Part shown: piece by piece, positions 1 to 13,484 of the stretch
How the letters are laid out: each line of letters starts with the position of its first letter
Position numbering within the stretch: the first letter of the stretch is position 1
Assembly (NCBI RefSeq): GCF_035083965.1
Contig: NC_089724.1
Coordinates: 21,356,474 to 21,420,473 of the forward strand
Origin: Branchiostoma lanceolatum
Lineage: Eukaryota > Chordata > Leptocardii > Amphioxiformes > Branchiostomatidae
DNA: 64,000 nucleotides
Reading direction: 5' to 3'
Translations under genes and position numbers: made by a program
Notes under the pieces: model-generated
What the model was told of the DNA's origin: nothing
Seen by the model: the letters and a program-made list of their open reading frames with translations, nothing else
The model's database searches: none

Positions 1-1075
1 CATGATGGTGGCACTGTCAATTACAATCACTGTCAGCCAGCCTATTAGTAAGGCTTCCACTTTCACTATCTACTTTAAAATCTGGGACAGTGCTTTTTCA
101 TATTAACACTTGCAAGGACCAAAAATCACACACTGGCAAAAAACTGAGCTAGAAATATGACACGACCTAACATTTGGGATGGTGAAAATCAGATGCTATG
201 ACTGAGTATGAAGAAAAAAGACAATGGTGACTAGAGCTACATCACATGATACAGGGGCAAACTTCCTGTAGCTTTCCTGACTTTTGTATTTCAACAATTC
301 GCTAAGATTATAGCAGAATCTGATGCAGAAACGCAGCATATTTTTCTTTACATGAAGATGATCATGTACATCATGGACTATTTTCTTGCCCAACTTTAGA
401 CATACACTGATAGATTCTTACAAGTGAAATAGATAATTTTGTCCTTTGGAAATTTGAGGAACATTTGATTCATGTAGATTATAGTTGTCTTGGCAAGTAA
501 CATGGTACAGTGGTAAACCCTCAGGCATACTAGTATTAGACTACAGTGCTTCAAAATTATGTGTGATAACCGCAGGGGTAATTACCTTGTGAGATTGTCT
601 GCACTGATGGGCCATCCATGCTGAAGAACTGAGAATTGTGCTACTAAGCTACGTCCTACCCAGCAATACCGGAGAAATGTTGCTCGGATATACTGTGACT
701 TGCCCTGGCTTCTCAAGACAAGGGGCTTCTGAAAACGGAGAACAATAAATGTCGTCATGGAGCTGCTCATCATCTATAAACAACGTTTTGGAGGCATGTT
801 TGTACCGGCTTCGCTGTTAGCATAACAATCGGACGAGATTAAAGACAAACATGGTAAATAAAGGATTGAGACGGTATGCATGGTTTCTCACACGATTCTG
901 TTCTGTTGGTAACGCAACGTTAGGCTAGTTAGCTTTCTCAAGTTTCTGTTGACATTTTTCAACCTTTTCTACAACAATCAAGCAACAATGGCCACTGACT
1001 AAGGAAGCATTTCACTGAAAATATTAGTTAACTTTTTATCCTGATAATAAACATTCATCAGTCGGTATTAGTTAC
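1..1075. other. Left flank, no confident gene
   Basis: No recognised protein is encoded here. The only coding-like signals are the two weak minus-strand exon candidates described separately. The rest is AT-rich sequence without an obvious repeat family. The short open frames have no recognisable motif, and none has both an acceptor and a donor that fit a known family. Confidence 0.5.
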
Positions 1076-1140
1076 CTTAGTTTGTTCCAGATTGTAAGTT
1101 TTTCCTGTTCTGCTCGAGCAGCTTTACCTCTCAATCTCAT
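586..1140 (-). CDS. Candidate first exons of an unrecognised divergent gene
   Basis: A possible first exon runs from an ATG at 1140 down to 1076. It encodes 21 residues rich in Arg, Lys, Glu and Gln (start MRLRGKAARAEQEK) and ends at a consensus GTAACT donor, phase 2. A second open block of 126 nt at 711-586 sits between a weak CTTGAG acceptor and a GTAATT donor and continues in the same frame. I do not recognise the product. The stronger acceptor 14 nt upstream of the second block (TTTTCAG, pairing at 726/725) would give a stop in this frame, which weakens the model. The position, head-to-head with ANAPC4 across the CRE/NF-Y region, fits a bidirectional promoter. It could equally be a non-coding transcript or chance. 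Confidence 0.22.
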
Positions 1141-1355
1141 CCGCCCTCCCCCAGCCTTTTCACCAGACGTCAGCGCTATAACTGATAATCTTTCAGTGGC
1201 CACGATCGTTACAAACGCATGAGACCAACGGAACATCCCTCTTACCTTTGTTTTGCAGCTTGTGTCCTGTAGATACTCGAAACTTTAACGGCGTTCATCT
1301 GTTTGCTAAGCTATTCGTGTCAAGTCTCAACTTTCACCAACAGTACTTACTTTTC

Positions 1356-1678
1356 AAAATGGCGGCACCGTTTAGGTCATTAGTAAACTCTGCTGTGATT
1401 GGTTACGACTTTGAAAATATCATGTTTGATTGGCTACTCTTTCCTGACGTCACTAGAGCTTATAGACTGGTGCACTTTTTCGTAGGTGTGTTCATTTTTC
1501 AATTGTAAAATGTATATAGCATCATTCTTTTATATAATCTACAATTCTACGAACAAAAATTTATACATAATGAAAATATTATATTAGAGACTACATAACA
1601 ATGCTCATGACCATTCTATGCTGTTTTTTTAAAATCTATGTGTGCAAGATGGTAATGGTCCATTCCAAATATGGCGGC
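1356..1678 (+). promoter_or_regulatory. ANAPC4 proximal promoter (NF-Y, CRE, YY1-like sites)
   Basis: Two ATTGG boxes (inverted CCAAT; about 1398-1402 and 1428-1432) lie 30 bp apart and are followed by a perfect CRE, TGACGTCA, at 1445-1452. YY1-type ATGGCGGC motifs sit at 1356-1366 and 1668-1678, the second about 70 bp before the chosen start codon. There is no TATA box. This combination is typical of TATA-less housekeeping promoters in animals, and a YY1 site near the transcription start is common in them. The sites are seen directly; their use is inferred. Confidence 0.55.
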
Positions 1679-1749
1679 TTTCTTCAAAATCTAGGAACGC
1701 GAAATCGGAAGTTTCTTGACAATCTTCAATATTTGTCGGGGGATCAAAG

Positions 1750-4700
1750 ATGCAGTGCTCATTCCGACAGCTCAAGGAAAAGTCTCTCTCTACGGAGGTG
1801 ACACAGATGCAATGGAATCCAAAGATGGACCTGCTTGCTCTTGCAAACACTCAAGGAGAGGTTGGTGTCTAAAGCAAAGCGCGAAAATCTGTAAAATCTG
1901 TACATGTTCATGTTCATGTCTGAGTCTCCACTGTTTTCATCAACAACCGAGCGATTTTGTCATAAGATTTAAACGTGACAAAAAGTTGCAAGGTTGCTGT
2001 GTCACATCCAGTTGCTTGAGTAACTATTTTGGGCGTCTGTGTCACATTGTTTATGAAAATTATGAATGACCCTTAAATTTATATTTTTGTACATTTTGCC
2101 CCTTTGGGACTAAGGACATGTTTACAACCATACACGTATGGTTACGAGTATCTTGATACAACATATAAATTTTGTGCTAAGTTTTATACTTCTAAGTTCT
2201 GTCATCATCTAAAGATAAGCAATGTTTGCACTCTCATTGCCTGGGCCAAAAGGCCATATGTAGTTCCCTTCTTGCCCTTTATAGCTGTGTGTTTGAACTT
2301 TCTTTTCTTTTCCAAGAGGTACAGGACCACAGACAGATCTACATGTGATAGGTACATTGAACACTTGACACATCTAAAGAACTTTGCTGTGCCCTTTCTT
2401 CTGTAGGTGTGGCTCCACCGTCTGAACTGGCAGCGGGTTTGGACCCTGTCACCTCCCACTGGAGCCACAGAAGGCCAGGGTGTCACTGGTCTAGCCTGGA
2501 GACCTGATGGACAAGGTACTGCCAAGATTGATGTTACTGTATTTCCCCAGGAAATCCTTATAGGGAGGGGTGCAACTTAGTCATACTGTAAACAAATCAT
2601 AAAATGAACTCAGGAGACCAGCTATACATGTATTACCCTGTAGTTCTATTACAGTAAACAGTAGTATACAGTAAAATGATGATTTCTTCTGTCTTTTACA
2701 GGTTTAAATCTTATCTAATGCTTTTTGGTTACTTTAAATAATGTTAACTTACAATTTCTGTTTCAGTGCTGGGTGTTGGGTACCAGAGTGGACAGGTGGT
2801 CCTGTGTGATGTAGAGAAGGCCGAGGTTCTACACACGTCTACCCTGTCACACCCAGTGTCCTGTATGACATGGCAAGAGGCAGAGGAAAAACATAGGTCA
2901 GAAACATCATGTAGCTCTCAAGAAACTATCACTACTGCACTGTTTCTGATGGACATCTTTTCTTTCACAAGCCTTTTTATGCGTCTTATGGTTTGTTCAA
3001 AAGAATGACTGCAACAATAGATGATAGTATCACATTTTAAGATGAAGTGACACAAAAGTGCAGCTAGTGTTAATGACATCTAGATCTGCTGTCTCCTTCA
3101 TTATTTGTAAGCATTTGGAACCGGCCATGTCAGTAGTCTGTCATAGTTTGAGTTATGGCTTTTACATCCTTGCTGCACCTATTTTTGTTTTAAGATTTAG
3201 CATTATTGACAAAATTCTGCTCCATCTAATTTTCTGTTTTCTATAGTGGAGTACCAGCCTCCCCAGCCCATGCGGACCAGTCATCATCCCCAGCCTCCAG
3301 TCCTACCGCATCTCAGGATACAGCAGCAGATTTTCTACCCAGGCTGACACCGCTTCCTAAAGGGTAATGGATAAAACATCTCTCAGTGTATCCATTGTAA
3401 CATAAATGGAGTGATAGCACACAAGTATTCTGGTTATCATGTTTTGAATCAAAGTCAAGTTCATTTGAATATTTGATGGTGACTAGAAGGTTATAGTTGA
3501 ACATGTTTGGGTAAATGTTTATGTAGTTCCTTCTATACTCATGCTGTGTTTCTCTTCTTTCTCTACAGGTACAGTGCCACAGACAAAGCTAACAGGTACA
3601 TGTGCCATCATCATTAGCATTCTTCATTCTTCGAATTGTTGATGAACAGCTTGTGTCTAAGATATCTTCACAGCAGTCATGATGATGTTGATTTTTGTTT
3701 GCACAGTGAGGAAGAGGTTGTGGAAGACAACAAGAGACTTAGCAGTCAGACCAGGTAAGTTCCCGGACATGATGCACAATTGTGGAATTGTGGTAGCAGA
3801 CATGTTTGCATATGGATTCATGTGGAGGTCATGTTTCTGTATAGTTTTCTGTATCATTTGGCCATAACTAACACAGTCACTGTGACTGTTATTCTTTTAC
3901 ATTGTTTTATCTTCCTGCAGGTTGAATATCCTGGTAGTTGGAGATGAGGTAGGCACTAATTCAGCACAACCTTTTGCATTTGACACATAGCAAGCTTTGA
4001 CTGATTCCCTTGGGTTCCATGGAAATTTAGTTGACATTTGTTATTTCTTACCCCGTAGGTTGGAAGTATTTATTTACTTGCATATGGACTATTTTCAATG
4101 GGACAACTTGCACCAGAGGAGCATCCTCAAGCCAAGGTTAGAAACAAGAGGCTGAAAATGTTGTCATTTTTCTACCATTCTCTTGACTAGTTAATTCATT
4201 GGTATTGTACTACAATTCATAGAACTCAGTTGTGACATATCTTTCACTGTTGTTTTGTTGTTGACCCACCAGGGAGGTCGACTGTTGAGTGTGACCTTGT
4301 CCAGTGATCTTCAGTGTCTGTCAGCGGTAGTACAGCACCAGGCATCAGCTGACACCTCACAGCCTGAACACACTGTCTGTCTAACCACCGTAAGTCTGAC
4401 AGGCTTCATGTAGTTAAAATTTATGCTAATTGCCACGCTCTTGGCATTGTGAGAGACAACAAAGACAACGTAGTAAACGCAAGCAGTGATTGTAGTGAAC
4501 ACAATATTTATATTTCAATGAAAGGCCATTGCATCAAACTTTTTGGAGAAAAGGTAAAAAACTAGATTGTACTGGATTAAGTTAGTTCTGTCTAAACGTG
4601 TTCTCTTAAATGTCGATGATACAAATATATTATTTGTGATTTGCATTCTCCCTCCCAGTACAACACCTCCCTGTTGGCCACACGAAGTCAGGAACTTGCT

Positions 4701-7700
4701 ACTCTGGGCATGAAGTATGGACAGATTGCAACAATTCTTGGAGTAAGCCACTTGTTTCCCTGTTCCTGATGTTTTTTTACACATACAGATACTAGTAAGA
4801 GAAAATTGATAAAAAGATTTATATTTTGCATGATGACTTTCTCTGACATGTAAGTTCTCTTGTACCAGATCTTTTTATCATACTAGTCATAGTCACATTA
4901 CATTGTTTACATACAGCTTAAGTTAAGAAAGTAGCTTTGTCTTCATTTTTAGCTGTATCTGAGCACCTGGTCTGAGCACATAGACAGGCACTTCAACCTA
5001 ATGACTGTTACAAATGGTAAAAGAAGATCCCTGTAGTCATGCCTGTATATATAATGTATTGGACCCATCTGGTTGGCCCTGTGTACAGTATATGGAGAAC
5101 ACACTTAGGTCCATGTCAGAGGCTTGGGAGGACATCCTACTGGAGATGGACAACAAACTGGCCAAGTTTGCAGAGGTAACTGTTTGTTACCGGTAGATTC
5201 ATTCCAGTGTGTTCTGTCTTATTGCATTGTAAGCTACAGAAGTTTACATGTTTACAAATACAGCTTGTTGTCACATCTTGTTTGTAAGGGTTTGAGTCAC
5301 CCCTTAGTGTATGACTGTTCATGCATGTTAAAAGGTTTATTGAATGTAATGAGAAAAAAATAAGGTTTGCATGATTTCAGATGTTGACAGATAATCAAAG
5401 ATGAAAGGAAAATGTCACTAAAACTTTTGAAGTATAGCTATATACTCTTAAACTAGTCTCCAAGTTTTGTGTGTGGTATATTGTGTATCTATTTCCCTTC
5501 AGACTATTGACAGTAAGGACCCTGACTGGCAAGTTAGCGATGAGTTCCTACAGTTGCTGATGTGGGGTAAAGCCAGGTGAGTATTCCCACATGGTGATAG
5601 GGGAGGAATAGAACAACTGTACGGTGAAGAAATGCCTCGAAGTATATAGTATGTGACTTTCATTTTTCCGAGATGTTCAAGCTGTACTATCTTTTTTCAA
5701 GCATAGAAACTGATTTTGTACCAGTACTTGTTCTGGAAGGATGCTTATTTTGTTTTGCAAAGACACTGTTTCTATGTTCTCTGTTGTTTTAAGTGCTTGA
5801 ACACTGGTACTTTGTAGATAACATTACTTGTTGTTTGCACTTGTAATTTCAAGTCTAGCACACTTCTTCACTTCTTTATAATAATTTACTTTATTTTATC
5901 TCAGTCCTGAGCTCCAGAGTTTTCTACTGAATACATTAACAGAGAAGGTTAGTGATACATGATATTTGTTATCATACTGTCATAGTTTTGTGCAACATGA
6001 TATTTATAAGTCAAACCTACACAAGTGATCACCTCTAAATATGGATCACCTGGCTATTTTTTGGTGGTCTCTTAGATGATTTTTTTTTCCATTGACACAA
6101 GCATTAAGAATCCTGTCTATAGTGACCACCTGTCCACATAGACCAGATTTTATCAGACCCCTGAGTGGTCTTCTGCAGGTACATGTATGAAGAAGTTGTG
6201 TTAGGGATGTTACATTTTGCAAGTTGTAAGATATTACAGCACATCTTGTCATGATCAGTAAAAGTGGTAACATGATACTAAAAGATTTTCGATGACTGGT
6301 GACAATTTAAAGAATGAAAACATTGGCGTCGATGGAAAATATGTAGAATAGATTATTTAGTCTTCTGCTAGGCTGACTTTGATGTAACGATGTAGTTTCT
6401 GTTTTCCCCAAAAGGGCCTGAAGAAACTTGGCTTGTCCATCGACAACTCCTACTCCAACATAGAGAAACTGGTGCTGAATCATCTACAGAGGTACATCTT
6501 TGAAATAAAAACTCCATTTTAGCTTAATGCCACTATAAAGTATGTAATATGACCGAGCTCTGATTCATAGAATTGATATTGGCATGCGTTTTGTGTTTTG
6601 AGGGTTAAAATACATGTATGAAATCGAAAGATAACAGTTACTGATGAACACTGCTGTATTCCTTTTCAGAGCCGGACAGGCTCTTTTGTTTCATCTGAGT
6701 GAACTGAAGGGACTCTCCCTGTGGTATGACAAGTATGGGATGTTGGGACTTAACACTCAAGCTGTACAGGGTATGTTTTGCACATTGTTACATTTAGGTT
6801 CTGTTTGGAGAAGTCCTACTGACTAAATTTCTAGGTCCATGGCTGACATTAAACTTTAAAGGCATAATTTCAAAACATCAGTTTTGTCATTTTGTTATGA
6901 TGTATACTGTTTTAAGGCCTTTTCATTCCTTGCAATATTTTAAGCAGGTTGATTCTCCTGTAAGGAGTGGACTTGGAAGACCTAAGGTAGAATTTTGTCA
7001 ACATGAAAGGAAATGCAAAGGATGATAATAAAATCTTTGCAAAACAGCAGACAGAAACAAAAGCAGCAAAGTGACAGAAGGGAAATTGCAAACAATACTA
7101 ATTAGACATAAAAAATGTGACTGATATTTTCGCACACATCCCATTATGACTCCTGATTCATCCTGAAAATTGTTTCCGGTGTGTTGTTAGAGGACTTTTT
7201 GACTTAATAGTCACGTTGTGTTGATTCATTTGACAACAATTTTCTTTCAATTTCTTCCCCCAACCCAACAGAGGCGTGGAGCTGTGCTGGGTCCTTCATG
7301 CTCAAGGCTAACGAGCTTCTCCAGTGAGTCATGTTACTTCACTTAACATAGCATGGAAAAGTCTTTTTTTCTCATCCAGACATTGTCATTTTGTTTTCCA
7401 GTTTAAGGAACTGTCTTTGTGAAAGATGATTCTTTGTGGTAGATAGAACCATTTTTTGCTGTAGGTAGAGAGTTTTTTGCTTAAACATTAACATTTAACA
7501 TTCCTCCACAGAGTGATTGATAACAGTATGAAGAATTTCAAGGCCTTTTTTCGCTGGGTCTATGCTGGTAAGCACATTACTTAATCAGTTTATACCACAT
7601 TGGAAGATACTATTATGTGAATATTTGTATGAAGATGACAACTTTAGCATTAGGAGGAATCCTAGAAAAACGTGCACCATTGCATGAGCTTGTACAGATG

Positions 7701-10700
7701 ATATTTACATGTGAGCAGCTGTTTTTTGTATTTCTTGTATTTGTGTTGAGTCTGATAAGTTTGTACTTTCTGCAGTGATGCTGAGACTTGCAGGGGAGCA
7801 GGTACCGTCTGAGGTCAGTAAGATGTCTCAGAAGGACCTGGCCTTCGTAGCAGAGTTCCTACAGGAGAACCTCACTCAGGTGAATCTTCACTTTGTCCTT
7901 CTCATTGACAATGTTTGCTTAATTTCTTTCAGCCATGTAGTAAATCAACACTCATTATATGAATATTTGATACAGTCATACATGAGTCTTATTCTGGTGA
8001 CATTATGATAAGTTCTTATCATCAATCAATCAATCAATCAATCAATCGATCAAGCAATTGATTTATAGGTTGCCTGCTGCTTATTACAAGTGTTCATATC
8101 TTGTAGGAAACACCATCTCCTGGAAGACCCAAGAGATTTAATCTTGAGAAAGTTGGTCAGTATCTCAACAAAAAGGACGAGGACCTTCCATTTCCACAGG
8201 TGAGAGGAAGGTATACTCATATATTACTTATCAAGAAGCAGATATGCTGCTTGTTTTTTTTCTAGCAACGTACATATACTTCTGTGGAGGTGTTGAATCT
8301 AACTTAGGGGCTTGTAATTCATATCTAGCCAATCAAACAGCACGTCTTCCACATTTTTCAGGACTTGTCTAAGATCCCTTGGGAGACCTTTATGCAGTCA
8401 AGTACGTACCTGAAAGGTAAGGCAGGACTGACTGAGCTTCATCCAATGAGACGTTCTGTCTAAATACTTCACCACTGTCCCATTGTATATCACTCAGTTT
8501 TGGTATCTCTGACTCATACAGTTGCCATTGAAGTAAAAATCTTTTAGATGTGCTATAGTGGTATCATGGAATTTAGATGGGCCACCTACATAAGATAGCT
8601 TGCAACACTAATGTTGCAACACATTATTTTGTATGTTTATTTTATCTCAGGAAGTGAGTTGCTCTTCCCACACCACCAGAAAAAGTCATTGTACCAAGTC
8701 TTCAACATAACCAAGACAGCTGTGGACAGTGCACTGGAAGGGCCTGCAGTGAGTACAGCATTTCTAAGGTTGACAGCGCGCCGTTCACAAGATCGAGTCG
8801 CTCATACAGCTTAGTTTTAACATTTGTTTTGTGACAATGCTTGTTCTATCTTGTATTACCCAAATAATGCTGACATTGTTGCTTCCTTGAAACATTTAGG
8901 TTGATAAAACTGGTACACAGTAAAATGCCTGTTCAGCTGGTTGAATTTATTGGGTCAGAGATTTGTTAAAGATGGCAACTCCATGGAAGGAATTTCTTGT
9001 TCTCATGTTGTTTTTTCAGGCAGTGATTGGAAAGTCCTTCAACTGCTTAGGAAGCCTCCCCCTGTATTCTATGGTTAAAAGGTAAGGTGTTAAGTTGACA
9101 AAGAAGGATAATACAAATGTAGGGTTGCTTGGAAAATTTAAGAAGCTTGATACATAAACTGTACTTTTGAGAATCATTACCCAATTAGATTTATCATATA
9201 AAGCTCCACTGACGATGTGCAGGATATGCTGATACTGATAATTTCTGGGTTTTGATTTCACAAAGATGTGTTAAATATTTTTCTTGCATTGACTAACCAG
9301 GGAAGACAGCCAGCACAAGAGGCTACCAGTCCTTCCAATGAGTCAGTAAGTACAATGATCATACAATGCTTGAAAACCTTTCAGATAAAATTGTCAGTAT
9401 AGATTGGGAATTCTTTGTAATCCCAACTTGTTTGATATCTTTCAGGTTATAATTACCTTTTATAACTATTTGTTTACTTTCTTGGTCAATTAAGACCTTG
9501 TATCTTTCGACTTTAGGGCTTATATTTGGTAAAGAAACATGTGCTTCTTGAAACACACCCTAACTGAATGGTTGAAAAGAGATGACTCTGTCGATATTTT
9601 TGTTCAGGTTCAGCGGTGGTGAACCTCGCCATGTTTTCACACTGGTCATTCCTGACCAGGACACTCGCAGCAGGATCCTGGTCATCAGGCACCCCACCCA
9701 GCTGCACAGGTGGGAACTGCAGGGGACTTATCTTTTAACAGCTGTAATATTTCTGATGACACGTATATTGCCTGGAGCCTCTCCTTATTTGAACGTTGCT
9801 GATTGTGTATTTTTGTATGAATGATTGTACTTTTATATCTTGTCCTGCTGTAATCTGACATGTTTTGTTTGTCATATGAAAGTGAACTTCTTGTGATGGA
9901 GGGGGCATGGCTAAAGGTCGGAGGTCAACTGGGAGAGCAAGAAACAAAAAGGTGCAGTTGATGTATACCGGTATTTCCATGCCACAGTATCACATCAGTT
10001 TGTCGTGAAGATACATTGCAATATGGAAAAAAAAATTCTCACTGTTGATTTAGGTTTTATGGTTTTTATGTACCGACTTGTACAGTAGAATGAAAATCAG
10101 CCTGTATGTTTTATCATTAGGACATTACTTAACACAAGGAATGATGTAACCACCAATTATCTCATTCCTGAGTTCCAATACCAACATGTTTCACTGTACA
10201 ATGCTAAACTTTCTTCCAACACTAAGGTATATACTCGGATCAAATTTTCAACGACCACTGTTGCCATCTTCAGGATCAAAAATGACCTAGCCTAGATGCC
10301 AGACCCCCAATCTCTAGAATATCTGTCATGTGGAATACAACAGATATTTTAGAGATTGGGGGTCTGCATCCAGGCTAATAACGACCAATCATATTTCATG
10401 TTTCATTATTTCCCTCATTCTGTCCACCTCAGATGCAGTTCCCATAAGATCCTGGATGTGTCGTACTACGACGAGGGGACGCTAGCGCTCCTGCTGCAGG
10501 AGGGGGAGGGGGAGTGCTGCCCTGTCCTGGCCCTCCTCCCCCTCATGGCTCTGGATGACTGTGGGTTTGCTGTGCTGGAAGTCCTGCAGACGTTCCCCCT
10601 AACTGCAACTGTTGCCTCCATCGGAGATAGAGTGTGAGTCCGTCTGATGACTTCATTCTTATCAAAGAACATAGAGAAAGACTAAGGTGAACCTGTCTGT

Positions 10701-13484
10701 AGCAGGTATTTATGCAGTTTTAGTGATCTTAACCCTTGTCCTGCGGACCGCCTATATATAGGCGCTACGCATAATGTGCGGGTCCTGCGGACCGCCTATA
10801 TATAGGCGCTGGGGGTATTTCCGGCACGAACGCGTCTCACTCCCGCGTAACCCCCGAAACCCGGAAGTAACATAGTGTTGCCACATCGTCGGGGTCAAGG
10901 GTCAAAATTATTGTTGCGCAATTCGTCCCAGGACGCATGCGTGATATGTTAATGAGGCCATATGTTAATGAGGCGGCCATGATGCCGTGTCGTCTGCTGG
11001 AATGTTTTCGGGGCGATATTTTCCGTATTTCTGGCGGCAATTTCGGTGTTCAAACGCCAAAATGGATCGGTACACGGCCGAAGACGTTCTAGAGGACATT
11101 TTCACGAACGATTCAGGGGTGGAATATCCTTTAACAAGTGAAAATTCCGCTGAAATCAGTGACAGTTCTGGCGAAGACGGGGAGTCACAACATCGGCCTC
11201 GAAGACATGTCGGGGCAAGCGGAGAGGGACCCTTACACGTTGCTGATGAACTTGAAAGCGGCGCTGACGCTACTTTTAGCCGTGGAAGAGCTCGGGGCAC
11301 TTACCGAGGACGGCGTGGACGTGCCCGAGGAGGTAGTGGATGTGGTCGCTGGCGGAGAAGTGGTGCATGATTTCAATTGTGGGGCTGACCAGTCTCAGAC
11401 TTTGATAGCCATATACTCACCTGTTATAATATCTGCCATTCGTATTTCTTTACATATAATACGATATATTATTCTGATGTTGTCAAAACTGGTCAGAAAC
11501 TTTGTAGTCTTCGTAGAAACCTGTGTGTTGATGCTATACAAAGGCATATGAAAGCATAGTGGAATAATGTACTTTTTATTGCTTTTTATGTCTTTATTAT
11601 AATATAGCCTTTAGTATAGATTGTAACAACTGTATGTTGATATGACAAGAAAGGTTAGACTATAATCTTTCCACTCATGTATAGAAAGCTAGAATGTCAA
11701 TTGTTCTATGGCTACAGCATGAAGTGTACTGTTCTGTATGAGAGTGTAGATTTTGCTCAAAAGTGAGTTCAGCACCAAGGGCAGTCTACAACCATATACA
11801 TGTACTCACCTGTTACAATACCTGTGTATTTTACTTCTTCACATGTATCATTCTGATGTTGCCAAGACTGGTCAGCAACATTGTAGTCTTGGTAGAGACC
11901 TCTGTGTTGGTGCTATGCAGCAGTATATGGAAACTTTGTGGAATAATGTACTTTTTATTGCCTTTTGTATCTTTATTACCTTTGTATTCAATGATATTAC
12001 TTTGTTTGGAATTCCAAAGATAATACCTGTTGTTAGCTTTCAGCTGATGTGTAGGAAAGTGATTGTAATAGAGGTAAAGAAAGAAGTATACTAATTCTGA
12101 ATGGCTCAGCTTTTCTACAGAAAAGCCAGTTCAGCACCGTGGACATTGTATGGTCATAAACCTACCTGCTGAGATACCTGGGTGAACTTCTTCATCATAG
12201 ATATAGCTCTGATGTTGTCAGGATGTGTCAGGAATGCTGCAGCTTTGATATTGGTACTTTTTATATGGTTCAGATACTTCAATACAAAAGATTTTTGAAA
12301 AAAGGGTTTTTTATTGATTTATTGCCATTATCAATCAATACAGGTAGGTGCAGGCAAAATTTGCAATATATTTCTGAAAAGTAGAGACTCTTAGCTTTGT
12401 ATTGATATATAACTTTATAGAGTTATTTGTGGGCAAAGTATAAAAAAAATAGCAAAGTTAAAGCAGTACCCCTCCTTTAAATAGGGTCAAAAAAGCCCAG
12501 CACAGGGACTACTATAGGGTAAAAAAAGTCCAGCAGGACAAGGGTTAAGAGTCGAAATTTTAAATCAATTTTATGATGTGTGACAGTGTGAAAGTGTTTG
12601 GGTAAACAGATTTTAAGGGTCAACAGTCTGGATCGCCCAATGACCTAAAACTTGTCCTGATCAAATCAGTAAGAAAATACTGTAATTCACTTTATCTTCA
12701 AAGTATCAAAATTTCATGGTGTAAGGGAAATAGACATTTTCACTGAACTTTAACTTCACTGTGGCGGCAAGTGATTTACAGAACGGATGTGCAAAGGAAT
12801 CATAAATAATGACAACAGTTTTTTTCATGTGATGATAAGTTCACAGTACAGAGGTGACCGTGAAAACAGTGAACATTAAAGTTACAGTGAAAGAAACAAG
12901 AATTACAGTATACTGAGACCCCTTCTTCCCCTTGTTGTGTACAGAGGGCTGTGCATGTATGATGTGGGGCACCAGATCACTCAGTACCGCTACCTGGAGA
13001 ACGCAGACCCCGGGGTCATGGCTGTGGGCGGAGAGAGGAAAGTGGGAGCTGTGGTAAGGACCACTTCTGTTCTGATGGGACTCCACTATCTACACTGTAC
13101 AGTACAACCAGCAGGGCATTGGCACCTCACAGCTTAGACCTTGGTTCCTCCCACAACATCGTGTTGTATTGGTCGGCATATGGTACTCCTCTAGTGATGC
13201 AAATGGTTCTGTGCCACTCGTTCCATTTCCTTCATTGTGTTCACCTCACTGCTTGTGGTCCCAAAATCAAATAATTTTTGAACACCGCATTTTTGTATGG
13301 GATAGGGATGGGAGTTAAATATTCTGCATTTTCTTAATGCGAATATTAATTTTCTCTTCTTGTTTCACAGCTCTATGGTCACCAGCGCCGACTGCGGCTC
13401 TTTGACATGAATGCAGAGGAAGAAGGGGACAGCGATGAAGATATCAGTGATAATGACATGCAGGATCTCAATGAGACAACATGA
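1750..13484 (+). CDS. ANAPC4: Anaphase-promoting complex subunit 4
   Basis: APC4 is a scaffold subunit of the APC/C, the E3 ubiquitin ligase that drives exit from mitosis; with APC1 and APC5 it forms the platform. I join 28 coding exons: 1750-1860, 2407-2515, 2767-2896, 3247-3363, 3569-3595, 3707-3754, 3921-3948, 4059-4136, 4273-4389, 4659-4742, 5089-5175, 5503-5576, 5905-5947, 6415-6491, 6670-6770, 7272-7323, 7512-7567, 7776-7879, 8107-8199, 8362-8416, 8651-8748, 9020-9081, 9301-9345, 9608-9709, 9883-9951, 10433-10633, 12945-13053, 13371-13484. All junctions keep frame and give 796 aa (human 808). The N-terminal WD40-like part has GLAWRPDGQ and VLCDVEKAE. The helical part has [21 protein letters not shown] and [14 protein letters not shown]. 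The tail is acidic. The start at 1750 matches the conserved block just after it. An AATAAA-like ATTAAA follows at 13561. Confidence 0.95.
8021..8048. repeat. (ATCA)n microsatellite
   Basis: A short run of about seven ATCA units in an ANAPC4 intron, just upstream of the exon beginning at 8107. The unit then degrades into ATCGATCAAGCA. Confidence 0.85.
10288..10377. repeat. Short hairpin element (MITE-like)
   Basis: Two nearly complementary arms, 10288-10326 and 10340-10377, flank a 13 nt loop. The arms carry the inverted block CCCCCAATCTCTA / TAGAGATTGGGGG. The hairpin lies in an ANAPC4 intron and ends 55 bp before the acceptor of the exon at 10433. It looks like a compact non-autonomous inverted-repeat element. 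No clear target duplication is visible. Confidence 0.6.
10733..12544 (+). mobile_element. piggyBac-type element, non-autonomous
   Basis: The element is bounded by TTAA on both sides (10729-10732 and 12545-12548) and has inverted ends CCCTTGTCCTGC / GCAGGACAAGGG, a classic piggyBac layout. A 29 bp subterminal motif containing the palindrome CGCCTATATATAGGCG is repeated exactly at 10738-10766 and 10782-10810. An open frame at 10987-11370 is described separately. The rest of the body contains three diverged copies of a roughly 370 bp unit, near 11409, 11793 and 12154, each with the block TTCTGATGTTG or a variant. No catalytic transposase core is visible, so it should depend on a source element. 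It sits in the ANAPC4 intron between exons ending 10633 and starting 12945, sense to the gene. Confidence 0.85.
10987..11370 (+). pseudogene. N-terminal remnant of a piggyBac transposase
   Basis: An open frame of 127 residues inside the TTAA-flanked element. The segment after an internal Met at 11062 reads [14 protein letters not shown], followed by a Ser/Asp/Glu-rich stretch ([10 protein letters not shown]) and an Arg/Gly-rich run. An acidic N-terminus ahead of the DDE core is usual in piggyBac-family proteins. The catalytic domain is absent: the frame ends at 11370 and repeats follow. It is most likely the retained 5' end of a deleted transposase gene. The family assignment rests mainly on the element ends rather than on this short protein. 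Confidence 0.5.

Noticed and set aside
1248-1508. 86-residue plus-strand open frame upstream of ANAPC4
   Set aside because: It overlaps the NF-Y/CRE/YY1 promoter sites and has no conserved motif.
4953-5016. Exon-like block between an AG and a GTAAAA in ANAPC4
   Set aside because: Including it causes a stop in the next exon. Joining 4742 directly to 5089 keeps the frame and matches human APC4 without a gap.
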